64,000 nt of DNA, from NCBI RefSeq assembly GCF_000374185.1, contig NZ_KB910518.1, forward strand, positions 2,365,687 through 2,429,686, in the 5' to 3' direction. The DNA is from Paenibacillus sp. HW567. Lineage in GTDB: Bacteria; Bacillota; Bacilli; Paenibacillales; Paenibacillaceae. Every line of letters begins with the position of its first letter. Within the stretch, counting starts at the first letter, position 1. Under the pieces are notes generated by a model. It did not search any database, had not been told where the DNA came from, and saw nothing but the letters and a program-made list of their open reading frames with translations. Shown in pieces: positions 7,912-16,989 of this stretch. The translations under genes were made by a program, and so were the position numbers.

Positions 7912-9549
7912 GTGGCAAAATTTGAGTACCGGTTCCCTGAGCTGGGCGAAGGTTTGCATGAAGGCGAAATTATCAAAATGCACATCAAAGCCGGCGATAA
8001 AGTAACCGATGACGATATCGTAATGGAAGTTCAGAATGACAAGGCGGTAGTAGAGGTTCCTTGTCCAGTCAACGGCACAGTGCTTGAAGTCTTCACCAAA
8101 GACGGTCAAGTGTGCCGCGTAGGCGAAGTTGTGGCAATCATTGATGCAGAAGGCGATGTGCCTGAACAAGAAGGCGGCCATGCTGAAGCGCAAGCAACTC
8201 AAGAAGTGGATGCAGCCAAGGGCGGAGCAGATACAGCTTCTTCTCCTGCAGCAAGCGGCGCGGCTAACTTTGAATACAAGTTCCCTGAACTGGGCGAAGG
8301 TCTGCACGAAGGTGAAATTATCAAAATGCATATCAAAGTCGGCGACAAAATTACCGATGACGATATCATCATGGAAGTTCAGAACGACAAGGCGGTAGTA
8401 GAGGTTCCTTCTCCGGTCAACGGTACAGTGCTTGAAGTGTTCGCCAAAGACGGACAGGTATGCCGCGTGGGTGAAGTTGTGGCAATCATTGCTGCAGAAG
8501 GCGATGTTCCTCATCAGGAAGGCGGCCATGCTGAAGCTCCGGCTACTGGGGCGGCTGCACCGGCAGCAAGCGCGGCTCCAGCAGCAGTTCCGGCTCCTAA
8601 CCGCGATGTACTGGCAACACCAAGCGTCCGCAAGTCTGCCCGTGAACAAGGCGTTGATCTCGCATTGGTCAACGGCAGCGGCAAGAACGGCAAAATCACC
8701 CATGAAGATGTTGCGGCCTTCCTGAAGGGCGGCTCCGCAGCACCTGCGGCAGCACCAGCAGCAGCGGCTCAAGCGGCAGCACCAGCAGCAGAAGCTCCAA
8801 AAGCCAAGGCTACAGCAGCACCGGCAGCAGCTTCCGGCAATGTAAGCCTGGAAGAAGAACGCGTACCGTTCAAGGGTATCCGCAAAGCCATTGCCAACGC
8901 TATGGTTAAATCGGCATACACTGCGCCTCACGTTACCATCATGGACGAAGTGGATGTTACCGAACTGGTAGCTTTCCGTGCCCGCATGAAACCTGTAGCT
9001 GAGAAGAAAGGCGTGAAGGTAACTTACCTTCCATTCATCGTCAAGGCACTTGTTGCAGCTTCCCGTCAATTCCCGGCGCTTAACGCCATGATTGACGAAG
9101 AGTCCAATGAGATTGTCTATAAGAAATACTACAACATCGGTATCGCTACAGATACAGACAACGGTCTGATCGTTCCTGTTATTAAGGATGCTGACCGTAA
9201 GAGCATCTGGATGATCGCAAGCGCGATTAGTGACCTGGCTCTGCGTGGACGTGACGGCAAGCTGGCTCCTCACGAAATGAAAGGCAGCACGATCTCGATC
9301 AGCAACATCGGTTCTGCCGGCGGCATGTTCTTCACTCCGATCATCAACTTCCCTGAAGTGGCGATCCTGGGTACTGGACGCATCACCGAGAAACCTGTTG
9401 TTAAGAATGGTGAAATCGTAGCTGCTCCGGTAATGGCTCTCTCCTTGAGCTTTGACCACCGCATTATTGACGGCGCGACAGCTCAGAACTTTATGAACTA
9501 TATCAAGACCCTGCTTGCAAATCCTGATATGTTAGTTATGGAGGTGTAA
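7912..9549 (+). CDS. pdhC: Dihydrolipoamide acetyltransferase (E2) of pyruvate dehydrogenase, with two lipoyl domains
   Basis: This 545-residue E2 forms the core of the complex and transfers acetyl groups to CoA. Domains in order: lipoyl domain 1 (about 2-80), lipoyl domain 2 (about 118-196), each with the lipoyl-Lys in QNDKAVVEV; Ala/Pro-rich linkers; a peripheral E1/E3-binding domain ([18 protein letters not shown], about 227-263); a second Ala/Pro-rich linker; and the catalytic domain (about 310-545) ending with the active-site HRIIDG. B. subtilis PdhC has one lipoyl domain and about 442 residues, so the extra copy explains the length. The GTG start at 7912 has AGGAGGT at ideal spacing. 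pdhD starts 3 nt after its stop. Confidence 0.96.
   Translation: MAKFEYRFPELGEGLHEGEIIKMHIKAGDKVTDDDIVMEVQNDKAVVEVPCPVNGTVLEVFTKDGQVCRVGEVVAIIDAEGDVPEQEGGHAEAQATQEVDAAKGGADTASSPAASGAANFEYKFPELGEGLHEGEIIKMHIKVGDKITDDDIIMEVQNDKAVVEVPSPVNGTVLEVFAKDGQVCRVGEVVAIIAAEGDVPHQEGGHAEAPATGAAAPAASAAPAAVPAPNRDVLATPSVRKSAREQGVDLALVNGSGKNGKITHEDVAAFLKGGSAAPAAAPAAAAQAAAPAAEAPKAKATAAPAAASGNVSLEEERVPFKGIRKAIANAMVKSAYTAPHVTIMDEVDVTELVAFRARMKPVAEKKGVKVTYLPFIVKALVAASRQFPALNAMIDEESNEIVYKKYYNIGIATDTDNGLIVPVIKDADRKSIWMIASAISDLALRGRDGKLAPHEMKGSTISISNIGSAGGMFFTPIINFPEVAILGTGRITEKPVVKNGEIVAAPVMALSLSFDHRIIDGATAQNFMNYIKTLLANPDMLVMEV
7915..8199 (+). repeat. First copy of the lipoyl-domain direct repeat
   Basis: Codes for lipoyl domain 1 and its trailing Gly/His/Ala linker. 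The second copy lies exactly 348 nt (116 codons) downstream at 8263-8547. About 10 of 95 residues differ, and most base changes are silent third-position ones, so the duplication is in-frame and under selection. Confidence 0.85.
8263..8547 (+). repeat. Second copy of the lipoyl-domain direct repeat
   Basis: Codes for lipoyl domain 2, roughly 89% identical in protein to domain 1 at 7915-8199. Both keep the lipoyl-Lys. Confidence 0.85.
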
Positions 9550-9552
9550 TAA

Positions 9553-10965
9553 ATGGTAGTCGGAGACGCTTCAATTGAAATCGACACATTGGTAATTGGT
9601 GCAGGTCCCGGCGGGTATGTGGCGGCAATTCGTGCCGCCCAGCTCGGCCAGAAAGTCCTGATCGTGGATAAATCGGAACTCGGCGGCGTATGCTTGAACC
9701 GCGGCTGTATTCCTTCCAAAGCTCTGATCTCTGCAGCACATCAATATGAAGCTGCACAACACGGCGAAGTTTTCGGTGTTACCGCTGAAAATGTCAAGGT
9801 GGACTGGGCTAAAACCCAGGAGTTCAAAAACGGCGTTGTTAAAAGAATGACAACCGGCGTAACCAGCCTGATGAAAGGCAACAAAATTGAAGTGTTCAGC
9901 GGTGAGGCTATGTTCATCAATGCGAATGAAGCCCGCTTGTTCAACGAACACGAATCTCCACGTTATAAGTTCAATAACTGCATCATTGCAACAGGCTCGC
10001 GCCCGATTGAACTGAAGCCTTTCCCATTCGGCGGACGCATTCTGTCTTCCACCGAAGCGCTTGATCTGCCGGAAATTCCGAAGAGCCTGATCGTCATCGG
10101 CGGCGGCTACATCGGTGCAGAGCTTGGTCAAATGTACTCCAAGTTCGGAACTAAGGTAACGATTATCGAAGGAATGGATACAGTTCTGCCAGGCTTCGAT
10201 AAAGATATGACCCGTCTGGTTGCCAAGAACATGGCGAAGACCGGCATCGAGATCGTAACTAATGCCAAAGCTGAAAGTGCGGTTCAGAACGACAAGGAAG
10301 TTACCGTGAAATATTCCGTGGGCGGCGAGTCCAAGGAAGTTACTGCGGATTACCTGCTTGTTACCGTTGGCCGCCGTCCGAACACGGATGGTGAGCTGGG
10401 ACTGGATCTGATCGGTATTGAGCTGGATGAACGCGGACTGATCAAGGTTGACCACCAGGGCCGCACCAACATCCCTAACATTTATGCCATCGGCGATATT
10501 GTGCCTGGCCTGGCTTTGGCGCACAAAGCTTCCTACGAAGGTAAAATCGCGGCTGAAGCAATTTCCGGCCACAAATCGGTTGTTGATTACAAAGTGATTC
10601 CGGCAGTTGTATTCACTGATCCTGAATGCTCCAGTGTTGGTCTTACCGAAAAAGAAGCCAAGGACAAGGGCTACAAAGTAAAAGCCGGCAAATTCCCGTT
10701 CGCGGGCAATGGCCGTGCGGTATCCTTGAACGCTCCGGACGGCTTCATCAAGATTGTGGCTAACAGCGAGAACAATCTCGTTCTGGGTGCACAAATCGTG
10801 GGCCTGGAAGCTTCCAACCTGATTGCTGAGCTGGGTCTGGCGATTGAAATGGGCGCTACACTCGAAGACATCGCATTGACCATCCATGCACACCCGACCC
10901 TTGGCGAAATCGTCATGGAAGCGGCTGAGCTTGTGGAAGGCCACCCGATTCACGTTATGAAATAA
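9553..10965 (+). CDS. pdhD: Dihydrolipoamide dehydrogenase (E3)
   Basis: This 470-residue FAD enzyme reoxidises dihydrolipoyl groups of E2 and reduces NAD+. It has the FAD-binding GAGPGGYVAAIRAAQLG, the redox disulfide GGVCLNRGCIPSK, the NAD-binding GGGYIGAELGQMYSKFG, the second FAD block NIYAIGDIVPGLALAHKA and the C-terminal catalytic HAHPTLGE. Length is standard for the family. It is the last pdh gene, 3 nt after pdhC, and ends before a strong terminator. The subunit could also serve other 2-oxoacid dehydrogenases or the glycine cleavage system. Confidence 0.97.
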   Translation: MVVGDASIEIDTLVIGAGPGGYVAAIRAAQLGQKVLIVDKSELGGVCLNRGCIPSKALISAAHQYEAAQHGEVFGVTAENVKVDWAKTQEFKNGVVKRMTTGVTSLMKGNKIEVFSGEAMFINANEARLFNEHESPRYKFNNCIIATGSRPIELKPFPFGGRILSSTEALDLPEIPKSLIVIGGGYIGAELGQMYSKFGTKVTIIEGMDTVLPGFDKDMTRLVAKNMAKTGIEIVTNAKAESAVQNDKEVTVKYSVGGESKEVTADYLLVTVGRRPNTDGELGLDLIGIELDERGLIKVDHQGRTNIPNIYAIGDIVPGLALAHKASYEGKIAAEAISGHKSVVDYKVIPAVVFTDPECSSVGLTEKEAKDKGYKVKAGKFPFAGNGRAVSLNAPDGFIKIVANSENNLVLGAQIVGLEASNLIAELGLAIEMGATLEDIALTIHAHPTLGEIVMEAAELVEGHPIHVMK

Positions 10966-10998
10966 TAGTTAAGCGGCTTGCGTAGCAGGCTATTCATA

Positions 10999-11047
10999 AG
11001 GATGCCCTCAGAAGCCTTAAGGTGGCTGATGGGGCATCCTTTTTTTA
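10999..11047 (+). terminator. Rho-independent terminator of the pdh operon
   Basis: AGGATGCCC (10999-11007) pairs with GGGCATCCT (11032-11040), followed by seven T residues. Confidence 0.92.
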
Positions 11048-11103
11048 CATCCGCAAAAGTTGATACCCTTAATGTGTTAATATTTAGAAAAGGGGGCCAA
11101 CCT

Positions 11104-11241
11104 ATGAATACCATGTCATACGCCAAAGCTGTACAATATGCCAAATACCGCTTGCCATATTCGGCTGAGGCTGTAAGCTTCGTGATTGAGCAATATGAAT
11201 GTGGGCAGAAATATACAACAATATGCAGCAAGGTTGAGTGA
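11104..11241 (+). CDS. Small protein of 45 residues, unknown
   Basis: A short ORF starts with ATG behind AAAGGGGGCC. The peptide is rich in Tyr and Ala (MSYAKAVQYAKYRLPYSAEA) and has two Cys near the end. The good ribosome site and coding-like composition make it likely to be translated. It overlaps, in a different frame, an ORF that can be read from about 11186. I recognise no family. It may be an independent small protein, or the N-terminal part of a longer protein broken by a frameshift near 11230. Confidence 0.45.
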   Translation: MNTMSYAKAVQYAKYRLPYSAEAVSFVIEQYECGQKYTTICSKVE

Positions 11242-11254
11242 GACCAGACATACG

Positions 11255-11518
11255 ATGCCGCTGCAATATTTTTACGGGAGTCAGGAGCCGGTGAGATACT
11301 TATTCCCGCAGGAGCTTCAAGAAAGCTGGGGCGAGTATTGGGGCGCGGCAGCCTCCGGCATGGAAGCCCCCGGCGAGCAGGAGGAATGGTTCAAGGACTT
11401 CCGTGAGGCGCATCTGGGGCGTTTTGCAGGACTTCAGACTGATGGGCAGATTACAGTGAAATACAGCACGGAAGTGTGGCTGGGGCAGCCGGAATATCAT
11501 CCGGACTCTCAGGAATAG
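11255..11518 (+). CDS. Small acidic protein of about 87 residues, unknown
   Basis: The frame is open from 11186, so the start is uncertain. ATG at 11255 follows the stop of the preceding small ORF by 13 nt with only a weak GAGTGAG site, which suggests translational coupling. The product is acidic and aromatic-rich (SWGEYWGAAASGMEAPGE, EEWFKDFREAHLGRF), soluble, and has no signal or membrane segment. I recognise no family. If the two ORFs were once one gene, a single frameshift in the overlap would join them to about 130 residues. Confidence 0.45.
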   Translation: MPLQYFYGSQEPVRYLFPQELQESWGEYWGAAASGMEAPGEQEEWFKDFREAHLGRFAGLQTDGQITVKYSTEVWLGQPEYHPDSQE

Positions 11519-11638
11519 GGAAATCTGCGCTGCGGGTAGGATCGGAGGATGCTGGAAATTGCATTTTCTGCGCTATAACAAGTTACAAGGGCGGTCAGCT
11601 CATGGTAAACTGATAGAAGATAAAAAGAGGAGAGGGGT

Positions 11639-12442
11639 GTGCGCTGCTTGCGTAATTATTTGGATTTACTACAGGACATATTAGACCATGGCACGGCCAA
11701 GAGTGATCGGACTGGAACAGGTACGATATCCGTTTTTGGACGTCAGCTCAGGTTCGATCTGGCGGAAGGATTTCCGCTGGTGACTACCAAGCGCATTCAT
11801 TTGAAATCAGTGGTACACGAACTCCTCTGGTTCTTGAAGGGTGAGACTAACATTTCCTATTTGAAGGAGAATGGAGTCTCTATCTGGGATGAATGGGCGG
11901 ATGAGAATGGAGAGCTTGGACCGGTATACGGATCACAATGGCGGGCCTGGGAAAGTGCGGATGGACGCCATATCGACCAGATTGCCGCGGTGATTGATTC
12001 GATCAAGAACAACCCGGACTCACGCCGTCATATTGTTAGCGCGTGGAATGTAGGGGAAATTGACCAGATGAAGCTGCCGCCTTGCCATTTTGTATTTCAG
12101 TTCTACGTAGCGGACGGCAAGCTCTCCTGCATGCTGACGATGCGTTCTGTAGATACCTTCCTTGGACTGCCGTTCAATATAGCCAGCTACGCACTGCTGA
12201 CGCATATGGTTGCCCAGCAGACCGGGCTTGAAGCCGGGGAGTTCATCTGGTCCGGTGGAGATGTGCACATTTATGCAAATCATCTGGAGCAGGTGGCTAC
12301 GCAACTGGAGAGACAGCCATATGCGCTTCCGAAGCTCGTGATCCGCAGACAGCCGGAGAGTATTTTTGACTATACCTTTGATGATTTCGAGTTCGCCGAT
12401 TATGTGCATCATCCGTCCATCAAAGCTCCGGTGGCTATCTAA
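11639..12442 (+). CDS. thyA: Thymidylate synthase
   Basis: This roughly 267-residue enzyme methylates dUMP to dTMP with methylene-tetrahydrofolate, releasing dihydrofolate. Signature blocks: [45 protein letters not shown], the catalytic Cys in [12 protein letters not shown], and [14 protein letters not shown]. Length matches the 264-residue E. coli class. Start is either GTG 11639 or TTG 11648: AGGAGAGGGG at 11628-11637 could serve either, and homologues begin near the Arg-Asn-Tyr-Leu after the TTG. It is coupled with dfrA 47 nt downstream, which recycles the dihydrofolate product. Confidence 0.96.
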   Translation: MRCLRNYLDLLQDILDHGTAKSDRTGTGTISVFGRQLRFDLAEGFPLVTTKRIHLKSVVHELLWFLKGETNISYLKENGVSIWDEWADENGELGPVYGSQWRAWESADGRHIDQIAAVIDSIKNNPDSRRHIVSAWNVGEIDQMKLPPCHFVFQFYVADGKLSCMLTMRSVDTFLGLPFNIASYALLTHMVAQQTGLEAGEFIWSGGDVHIYANHLEQVATQLERQPYALPKLVIRRQPESIFDYTFDDFEFADYVHHPSIKAPVAI

Positions 12443-12489
12443 ATTCTTGCTGACGGCAAGCTATTTATACGTGGAATGAGGGATTCAGG

Positions 12490-12981
12490 ATGAGCATTAG
12501 CATGATTTGGGCCATGGCCGCAAATAATGTGATCGGCAAGGATAATGATATGCCCTGGCATTTGCCGCGGGATTTTGCCTACTTCAAGGCAGAGACGCTT
12601 GGGAAGAGAATGCTGATGGGGCGCAAAACCTGGGAATCGCTTGGCGGCAAGCCTTTAAAAGGCAGAACGAGCATGGTCCTGACACGCGATCTCAGCTTTG
12701 CTCCTGAGGGAGCCTCAGTTGTGCATTCGCTGGAAGAAGCAGTGGCTGAGGGACGCAAAGCGGATGAGCTGATGATTATCGGCGGTGCGGAAATTTACAA
12801 GCTGATGCTTCCTTTTGCCGATAAGCTGCTGGTCACGCGGATTGAAGAGGAGATTGCAGGGGATACATGGTTCCCTGAAGTCGACTGGAGTGAGTGGAGA
12901 GAAACCTCCAAGATCCAAGGAATTCGGGATGAAAAGAATCCGTATGATTACCGATTTTACGTCTATGAACGTTCGGTTTAA
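12490..12981 (+). CDS. dfrA: Dihydrofolate reductase
   Basis: This 163-residue enzyme reduces dihydrofolate with NADPH. It shows ISMIWAMAANNVIG, the substrate-loop NDMPWHLPRDFAYFK (with the Asp that contacts the pteridine as Asp-27-like), the NADPH site GRKTWESLGGKPLKGR and IIGGAEIY near residue 97. Length is normal (about 160). The start ATG has GAGGGATTCAGG upstream. It lies directly behind thyA, the usual Bacillales arrangement, so both enzymes of the dTMP cycle are co-transcribed. No clear terminator follows. Confidence 0.96.
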   Translation: MSISMIWAMAANNVIGKDNDMPWHLPRDFAYFKAETLGKRMLMGRKTWESLGGKPLKGRTSMVLTRDLSFAPEGASVVHSLEEAVAEGRKADELMIIGGAEIYKLMLPFADKLLVTRIEEEIAGDTWFPEVDWSEWRETSKIQGIRDEKNPYDYRFYVYERSV

Positions 12982-13213
12982 GGAAAAAGCGTTTTCTCTG
13001 ACACAACATGTGAAATAGTACAAATAATCAGCAGATTAGTCCATTACAGTGCAAAAGTGTTGAATGCTACTATAATTATTAAAATTACAAAATCTCAAGG
13101 TTTAAGTATTATAGAATGTGCAGGTACTGCATTGCGCTGAAAATTAGATGGATGCCGCATGCTACAATGTACTATACATCAACACGAAGAGATCGGATGG
13201 GGGAATCGTAAAT

Positions 13214-14701
13214 ATGTCTACACCTACTGGATTCATGGAGTATAAGCGCCAGCTCCCGGGTGATCGTGATCCTGAGCAGCGCGTTAAGGACTGGGAAGAG
13301 TTCCATCATCATTTAAGCGAGGACGAGCTTCGGACACAGGGTGCGCGCTGTATGGATTGCGGGACTCCTTACTGCCATACCGGCATTGATATGAGCGGCG
13401 GCACTTCGGGTTGTCCGGTGCACAATCTCATCCCTGAGTGGAACAATCTGGTGTACCGGGGACTATGGAAAGAAGCGCTGGAACGGCTGCATAAGACGAA
13501 TAATTTTCCAGAGTTCACCGGGAGCATCTGTCCTGCGCCTTGCGAAGGCTCCTGTACCGTCGGACTGATCGGGCAGCCGGTTACCATCAAGACAATTGAG
13601 CTGGCGATTATTGATAAAGGCTTTGAGGAAGGCTGGGTTGTACCGAATCCTCCAGAGAAACGCACGGGTAAAAAGGTTGCCATCGTTGGCTCAGGACCGG
13701 CTGGTCTCGCCGCAGCGGCACAGCTTAACAAAGCTGGACATACCGTAACCGTCTTCGAGCGCAGCGACCGTATCGGCGGCCTGCTGACCTATGGCATTCC
13801 GACCATGAAGCTCGACAAACGTGTGGTTCAGCGCCGTGTGGATCTGCTGGCTGCCGAGGGTGTAAACTTTGTAGTTAATACAGAGATAGGCAAGGATATT
13901 CCTACCCAGCAATTGGTTGACGAATATGATGCGGTTGTTCTGTGCGGCGGTGCAACGAAGGCCCGCCGGTTCAATGTAGAAGGCAGCGAGCTGAATGGCG
14001 TTATGTATGCCATGGATTACTTGAACGGAACGATCAAGAGCTATTTGAGCTCCAATCTGGAAGATGGAAACTATGTATCTGCGGCGGGCAAGGATGTTAT
14101 CGTGCTTGGCGGCGGCGATACCGGCTCTGACTGTGTAGCCACTGCGCTGCGTCATGGCTGCAGCAGCATCACCCAGTTCGGCACGCATGAGAAGGCACCG
14201 CTTACGCGTGACCCAATTGCGAACCCTTGGCCGCAATTCCCGAATGTCTACACTCTGGATTATGCGCAGCAGGAAGCCAAAGCGGTATTCGGTGATGATC
14301 CGCGTGAATTCTCCATCATGACCACCAAGTTCGTAGGCGATGAGGAAGGCAACCTGAAGGAGCTGCACACGGTGCAAATCCGCCGTATCGTGGATGAAAC
14401 CGGCCGCAAGATTTATGAGCCTATTCCGGGAACAGAGGCCGTATACCCCGCTCAGCTTGCGCTGGTCGCCATCGGCTTCGATGGACCGGAGCAGGAGATC
14501 ATTGACGAGCTTAAGCTGGAGACGGACCGCCGCAGCAATGTGAAGGCCCGTTATGGCAAGTTCAACACAAATGTAGATAAAGTATTCGCTGCCGGCGATA
14601 TGCGCCGTGGTCAGAGCCTTGTGGTCTGGGCGATCAACGAAGGACGCGAAGCTGCACGTGAAGTAGACAAATATTTGATGGGCTCGACAGTTCTGGCATA
14701 G
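13214..14701 (+). CDS. gltD: Glutamate synthase (NADPH) small subunit
   Basis: This 495-residue iron-sulfur flavoprotein passes electrons from NADPH to the large glutamate synthase subunit, which makes glutamate from glutamine and 2-oxoglutarate. N-terminal [4Fe-4S] cysteines are visible (CMDCGTPYCH, SGCPVHNLIPEW, CPAPCEGSC). Then come FAD-binding GSGPAGLAAAAQL, the NADPH Rossmann motif GGGDTGSDCVATA and the C-terminal VFAAGDMRRGQSLVVWAI. The frame is open 22 codons upstream, but ATG 13214 has GGGGGAATC at good spacing and matches family starts. No large subunit (gltA/gltB) lies in the window, so this is an isolated gltD or a GltD-like oxidoreductase. A 232-nt upstream gap holds a TATAAT at 13071-13076 without a clear -35. 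Confidence 0.92.
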   Translation: MSTPTGFMEYKRQLPGDRDPEQRVKDWEEFHHHLSEDELRTQGARCMDCGTPYCHTGIDMSGGTSGCPVHNLIPEWNNLVYRGLWKEALERLHKTNNFPEFTGSICPAPCEGSCTVGLIGQPVTIKTIELAIIDKGFEEGWVVPNPPEKRTGKKVAIVGSGPAGLAAAAQLNKAGHTVTVFERSDRIGGLLTYGIPTMKLDKRVVQRRVDLLAAEGVNFVVNTEIGKDIPTQQLVDEYDAVVLCGGATKARRFNVEGSELNGVMYAMDYLNGTIKSYLSSNLEDGNYVSAAGKDVIVLGGGDTGSDCVATALRHGCSSITQFGTHEKAPLTRDPIANPWPQFPNVYTLDYAQQEAKAVFGDDPREFSIMTTKFVGDEEGNLKELHTVQIRRIVDETGRKIYEPIPGTEAVYPAQLALVAIGFDGPEQEIIDELKLETDRRSNVKARYGKFNTNVDKVFAAGDMRRGQSLVVWAINEGREAAREVDKYLMGSTVLA

Positions 14702-14713
14702 GCCGGGCAGTCA

Positions 14714-14764
14714 CAGCAAAAAGCCGTATCACCTGCCATACGCGGGTGATACGGCTTTTTGCTG
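14714..14764 (+). terminator. Terminator between gltD and the chemoreceptor gene
   Basis: CAGCAAAAAGCCGTATCACC and GGTGATACGGCTTTTTGCTG form a perfect 20-bp stem with an 11-nt loop. A/T runs at both ends allow termination in both directions for the convergent genes. Confidence 0.92.
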
Positions 14765-14797
14765 TTGTTCAAAGGAAGAGGCAGGAGAGGCGTGAGC

Positions 14798-16795
14798 CTA
14801 CTCCTCTAGCTTGAAGCGTTCGATTTTGTGCTGCAGGTCTGAGGCCATTTTGGACAGCTCGGTTGAGGAAGCTGAGATTTGCTCCATGGAGGCAAGCTGC
14901 TGTTCAGTAGCCGCTGTGACGTTCTGGAAGGCGTCTGATGTCGAACGCGAAATATTGGAAATCTCCTGTACGGAGGCGGCGACTTCTTCCGCACCGGCCG
15001 ACATTTCTTGGGTGATGGCCGAGATGTCATGAATCTGGCCGTTGATTTTGGCGGTGGATTGTTCGATGCTCGAGAAGGCCTCCTTAGCTTCCTGCGTCAC
15101 TTGCAAGCCCATTTCCACATCGGCCGACACCTTATCATGGATAGCCTCAAAAGTCCGGTCAATTAATTCTGTCATCTGCACAATGGTATCTTGAATGTTA
15201 CCGGCGGTTGACTTGGATTGATCGGCCAGCTTGCGTACCTCAGTGGCCACGACTGCGAACCCGCGGCCATGCTCTCCGGCACGGGCAGCCTCAATCCCTG
15301 CGTTCAGCGAGAGCAGATTGGTCTGTACCGCGATATTGGAAATGGCGCTGCTCATGGCCGAGACTTGACTGTTCAACCCGTTAAGCTGGCTAATCAGCTC
15401 GGAGGAATGAAGAGTAGATTGCCGGATGGCCTCCATCTGGCGGCTCATCTCTTCAATTTTATGGCTTCCCGCCTGCACATCGGCTTCGGTAGCAGTCGAG
15501 GAATCGACGATAGAAGCGGCGGCTTCGGCAATTCTTTGAATCCCTGAAGACATTTCCTCCATCGACCGTGAAGTCTCCGACATGGCTGCAGTTTGAGTCT
15601 CGGCTCCTGCTGAAGAATCCTGGACAAGCTCAGCAACATAACTCGTAGCCTTGGAATTTTCCTCCGTGGTGGCGGTCAACTGCTGGCTTGACGAGGCAAG
15701 CATACCGGAGGTATCCGATATGTCTACGACGATATTGCGAAGCGACTCTACCATCAGGTTATAGTTCTGGGCGAGCTGGCCGATTTCATCTTTACGGTCA
15801 ATTTTGATCTGCTCGTTCAGATAACCTTCGCTTACACGGCGGGCGGAACGATTCAGGCTGACGATTGGCTTGGTGATTGCCCGGATGATAAAGTACATCA
15901 GGATCAAGGCGAAAACCAGCGCTATTCCCAGAATTGTGAGGCCGTTATAGAGAATCGGCAATGAAGCCTCAGAGAACTCTTTTGTAGAGAGCACGCCGAC
16001 AATTTTAAAACCAGTGATCTTATCCGTCATGTAATATCCCCGCATCTGCAGGCCTGTATCTGGACTGGTGTAGGATACTGTGCCGCTGTCGTCCTTAAAC
16101 AAATTGACTACATCGGCAGCTACATCTTCTCCGGCTTTTTTAACCGGATGGGAGACAAATTTATTGTTGCCGTCGACTATGTAAATATAGCCGTCTTTGC
16201 CAAGCTTGATTTTGTTCACCATTTCGCTCAAATGCTTAAGGCTGAGGCTGCTGGTGATGGAACCCTTACCATCCTTAAGTGTTTCGGAGATATACAGGTT
16301 GTAATTGCCTGTTGTAGCCGATTTGAACGGATTTATAATCGTAATTTTGCCCGTATTTGTCATTGCAGCCTTGTACCAATCTCTGGTACGCGGGTCATAG
16401 TCCTGGTTGCCGCCATTTGGAGACTTCATCCAGGCACCATTATTGTTGCCGAGAATAAGGATTTCAAGCTCCGGGTGCTCCTTCATGAATAAATCCATCA
16501 ATGCGCGGGCCTCCGGTTTTTGGGCATCAATCTCACTGGAGGTGAACTGCTGGCTGAGCTGCTGCACGTTTCGCATGGCGGACTCAACGGTTTCATTGAT
16601 GGTGCCATGCAGCAATTCCACACTTGATCGGGTTGACTCCTGCATTTTAAGCTCCAATTGCTTACTGGAATTGGAATAGGAGAAGTAGCTGACAAGGAGG
16701 ATAGGGATAACCAGCATGATAGTGAACAACAGCATCATTCTTTTTTGCAATGATTTGGACGAGGCTTTGTGGAATAGTCGTTTGATAGTGTTCAT
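14798..16795 (-). CDS. Methyl-accepting chemotaxis protein with dCache sensor
   Basis: This 665-residue transmembrane chemoreceptor has a basic N-terminus, TM1 (about 20-40), a large extracellular sensor (about 45-285) with the dCache pattern (YDPRTRDWYKAAM, IYIVDGNNKFVSHP), TM2 (about 290-310), a HAMP domain (about 312-365) and a long cytoplasmic coiled coil. The signalling tip reads NLLSLNAGIEAARAGEHGRGFAVVATEVRKLA, the hallmark CheA/CheW contact region. The ligand is unknown; dCache domains commonly bind amino acids or organic acids. ATG 16795 follows GGGGGAG. It is isolated from other chemotaxis genes, and a possible sigma-D promoter lies upstream. Confidence 0.95.
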   Translation of the reverse strand: MNTIKRLFHKASSKSLQKRMMLLFTIMLVIPILLVSYFSYSNSSKQLELKMQESTRSSVELLHGTINETVESAMRNVQQLSQQFTSSEIDAQKPEARALMDLFMKEHPELEILILGNNNGAWMKSPNGGNQDYDPRTRDWYKAAMTNTGKITIINPFKSATTGNYNLYISETLKDGKGSITSSLSLKHLSEMVNKIKLGKDGYIYIVDGNNKFVSHPVKKAGEDVAADVVNLFKDDSGTVSYTSPDTGLQMRGYYMTDKITGFKIVGVLSTKEFSEASLPILYNGLTILGIALVFALILMYFIIRAITKPIVSLNRSARRVSEGYLNEQIKIDRKDEIGQLAQNYNLMVESLRNIVVDISDTSGMLASSSQQLTATTEENSKATSYVAELVQDSSAGAETQTAAMSETSRSMEEMSSGIQRIAEAAASIVDSSTATEADVQAGSHKIEEMSRQMEAIRQSTLHSSELISQLNGLNSQVSAMSSAISNIAVQTNLLSLNAGIEAARAGEHGRGFAVVATEVRKLADQSKSTAGNIQDTIVQMTELIDRTFEAIHDKVSADVEMGLQVTQEAKEAFSSIEQSTAKINGQIHDISAITQEMSAGAEEVAASVQEISNISRSTSDAFQNVTAATEQQLASMEQISASSTELSKMASDLQHKIERFKLEE

Positions 16796-16847
16796 GGTAG
16801 CTCCCCCTTGGACTAGGTAGAAATGGTCTTTGAATAACTCTAATGAT

Positions 16848-16875
16848 ATATTCGGTTAAGCGGCAGGATAATTTC
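16848..16875 (-). promoter_or_regulatory. Possible sigma-D (motility) promoter of the chemoreceptor gene
   Basis: On the minus strand GAAA is followed after about 16 nt by CCGAATAT, similar to the sigma-D pattern TAAA-N15-GCCGATAT. The match is partial and rests mainly on the chemoreceptor context. Confidence 0.35.
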
Positions 16876-16942
16876 ATACCTATGTCGACTTATGTAAAAT
16901 AATTAGTTATGCATTACCAATACAGCGTCATCTTTCAGGGAC

Positions 16943-16971
16943 TTGACATGATTTGGGATATCGTATAGATT
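16943..16971 (+). promoter_or_regulatory. Promoter of the proS T-box leader
   Basis: A perfect TTGACA at 16943-16948 is followed after 17 nt by TAGATT (or after 15 nt by TATAGA). It lies just upstream of the T-box stem I. Confidence 0.6.
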
Positions 16972-16989
16972 AAAAACATTCTCGATATT

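Noticed and set aside
8560..8850. Repetitive GCAGCA/GCACCA stretches that resemble a short repeat array
   Set aside because: They encode Ala/Pro linkers in the E2 protein; no regular spacers, so not CRISPR or a microsatellite array.
7879..9459. 526-codon open frame on the minus strand over pdhC
   Set aside because: It mirrors the Ala/Pro-rich and codon-biased pdhC gene, has Cys/His-rich unlikely composition and no ribosome site; the plus-strand E2 is certain.
9571..10953. 460-codon open frame on the minus strand over pdhD
   Set aside because: An antisense shadow of the certain E3 gene, created by its codon bias.
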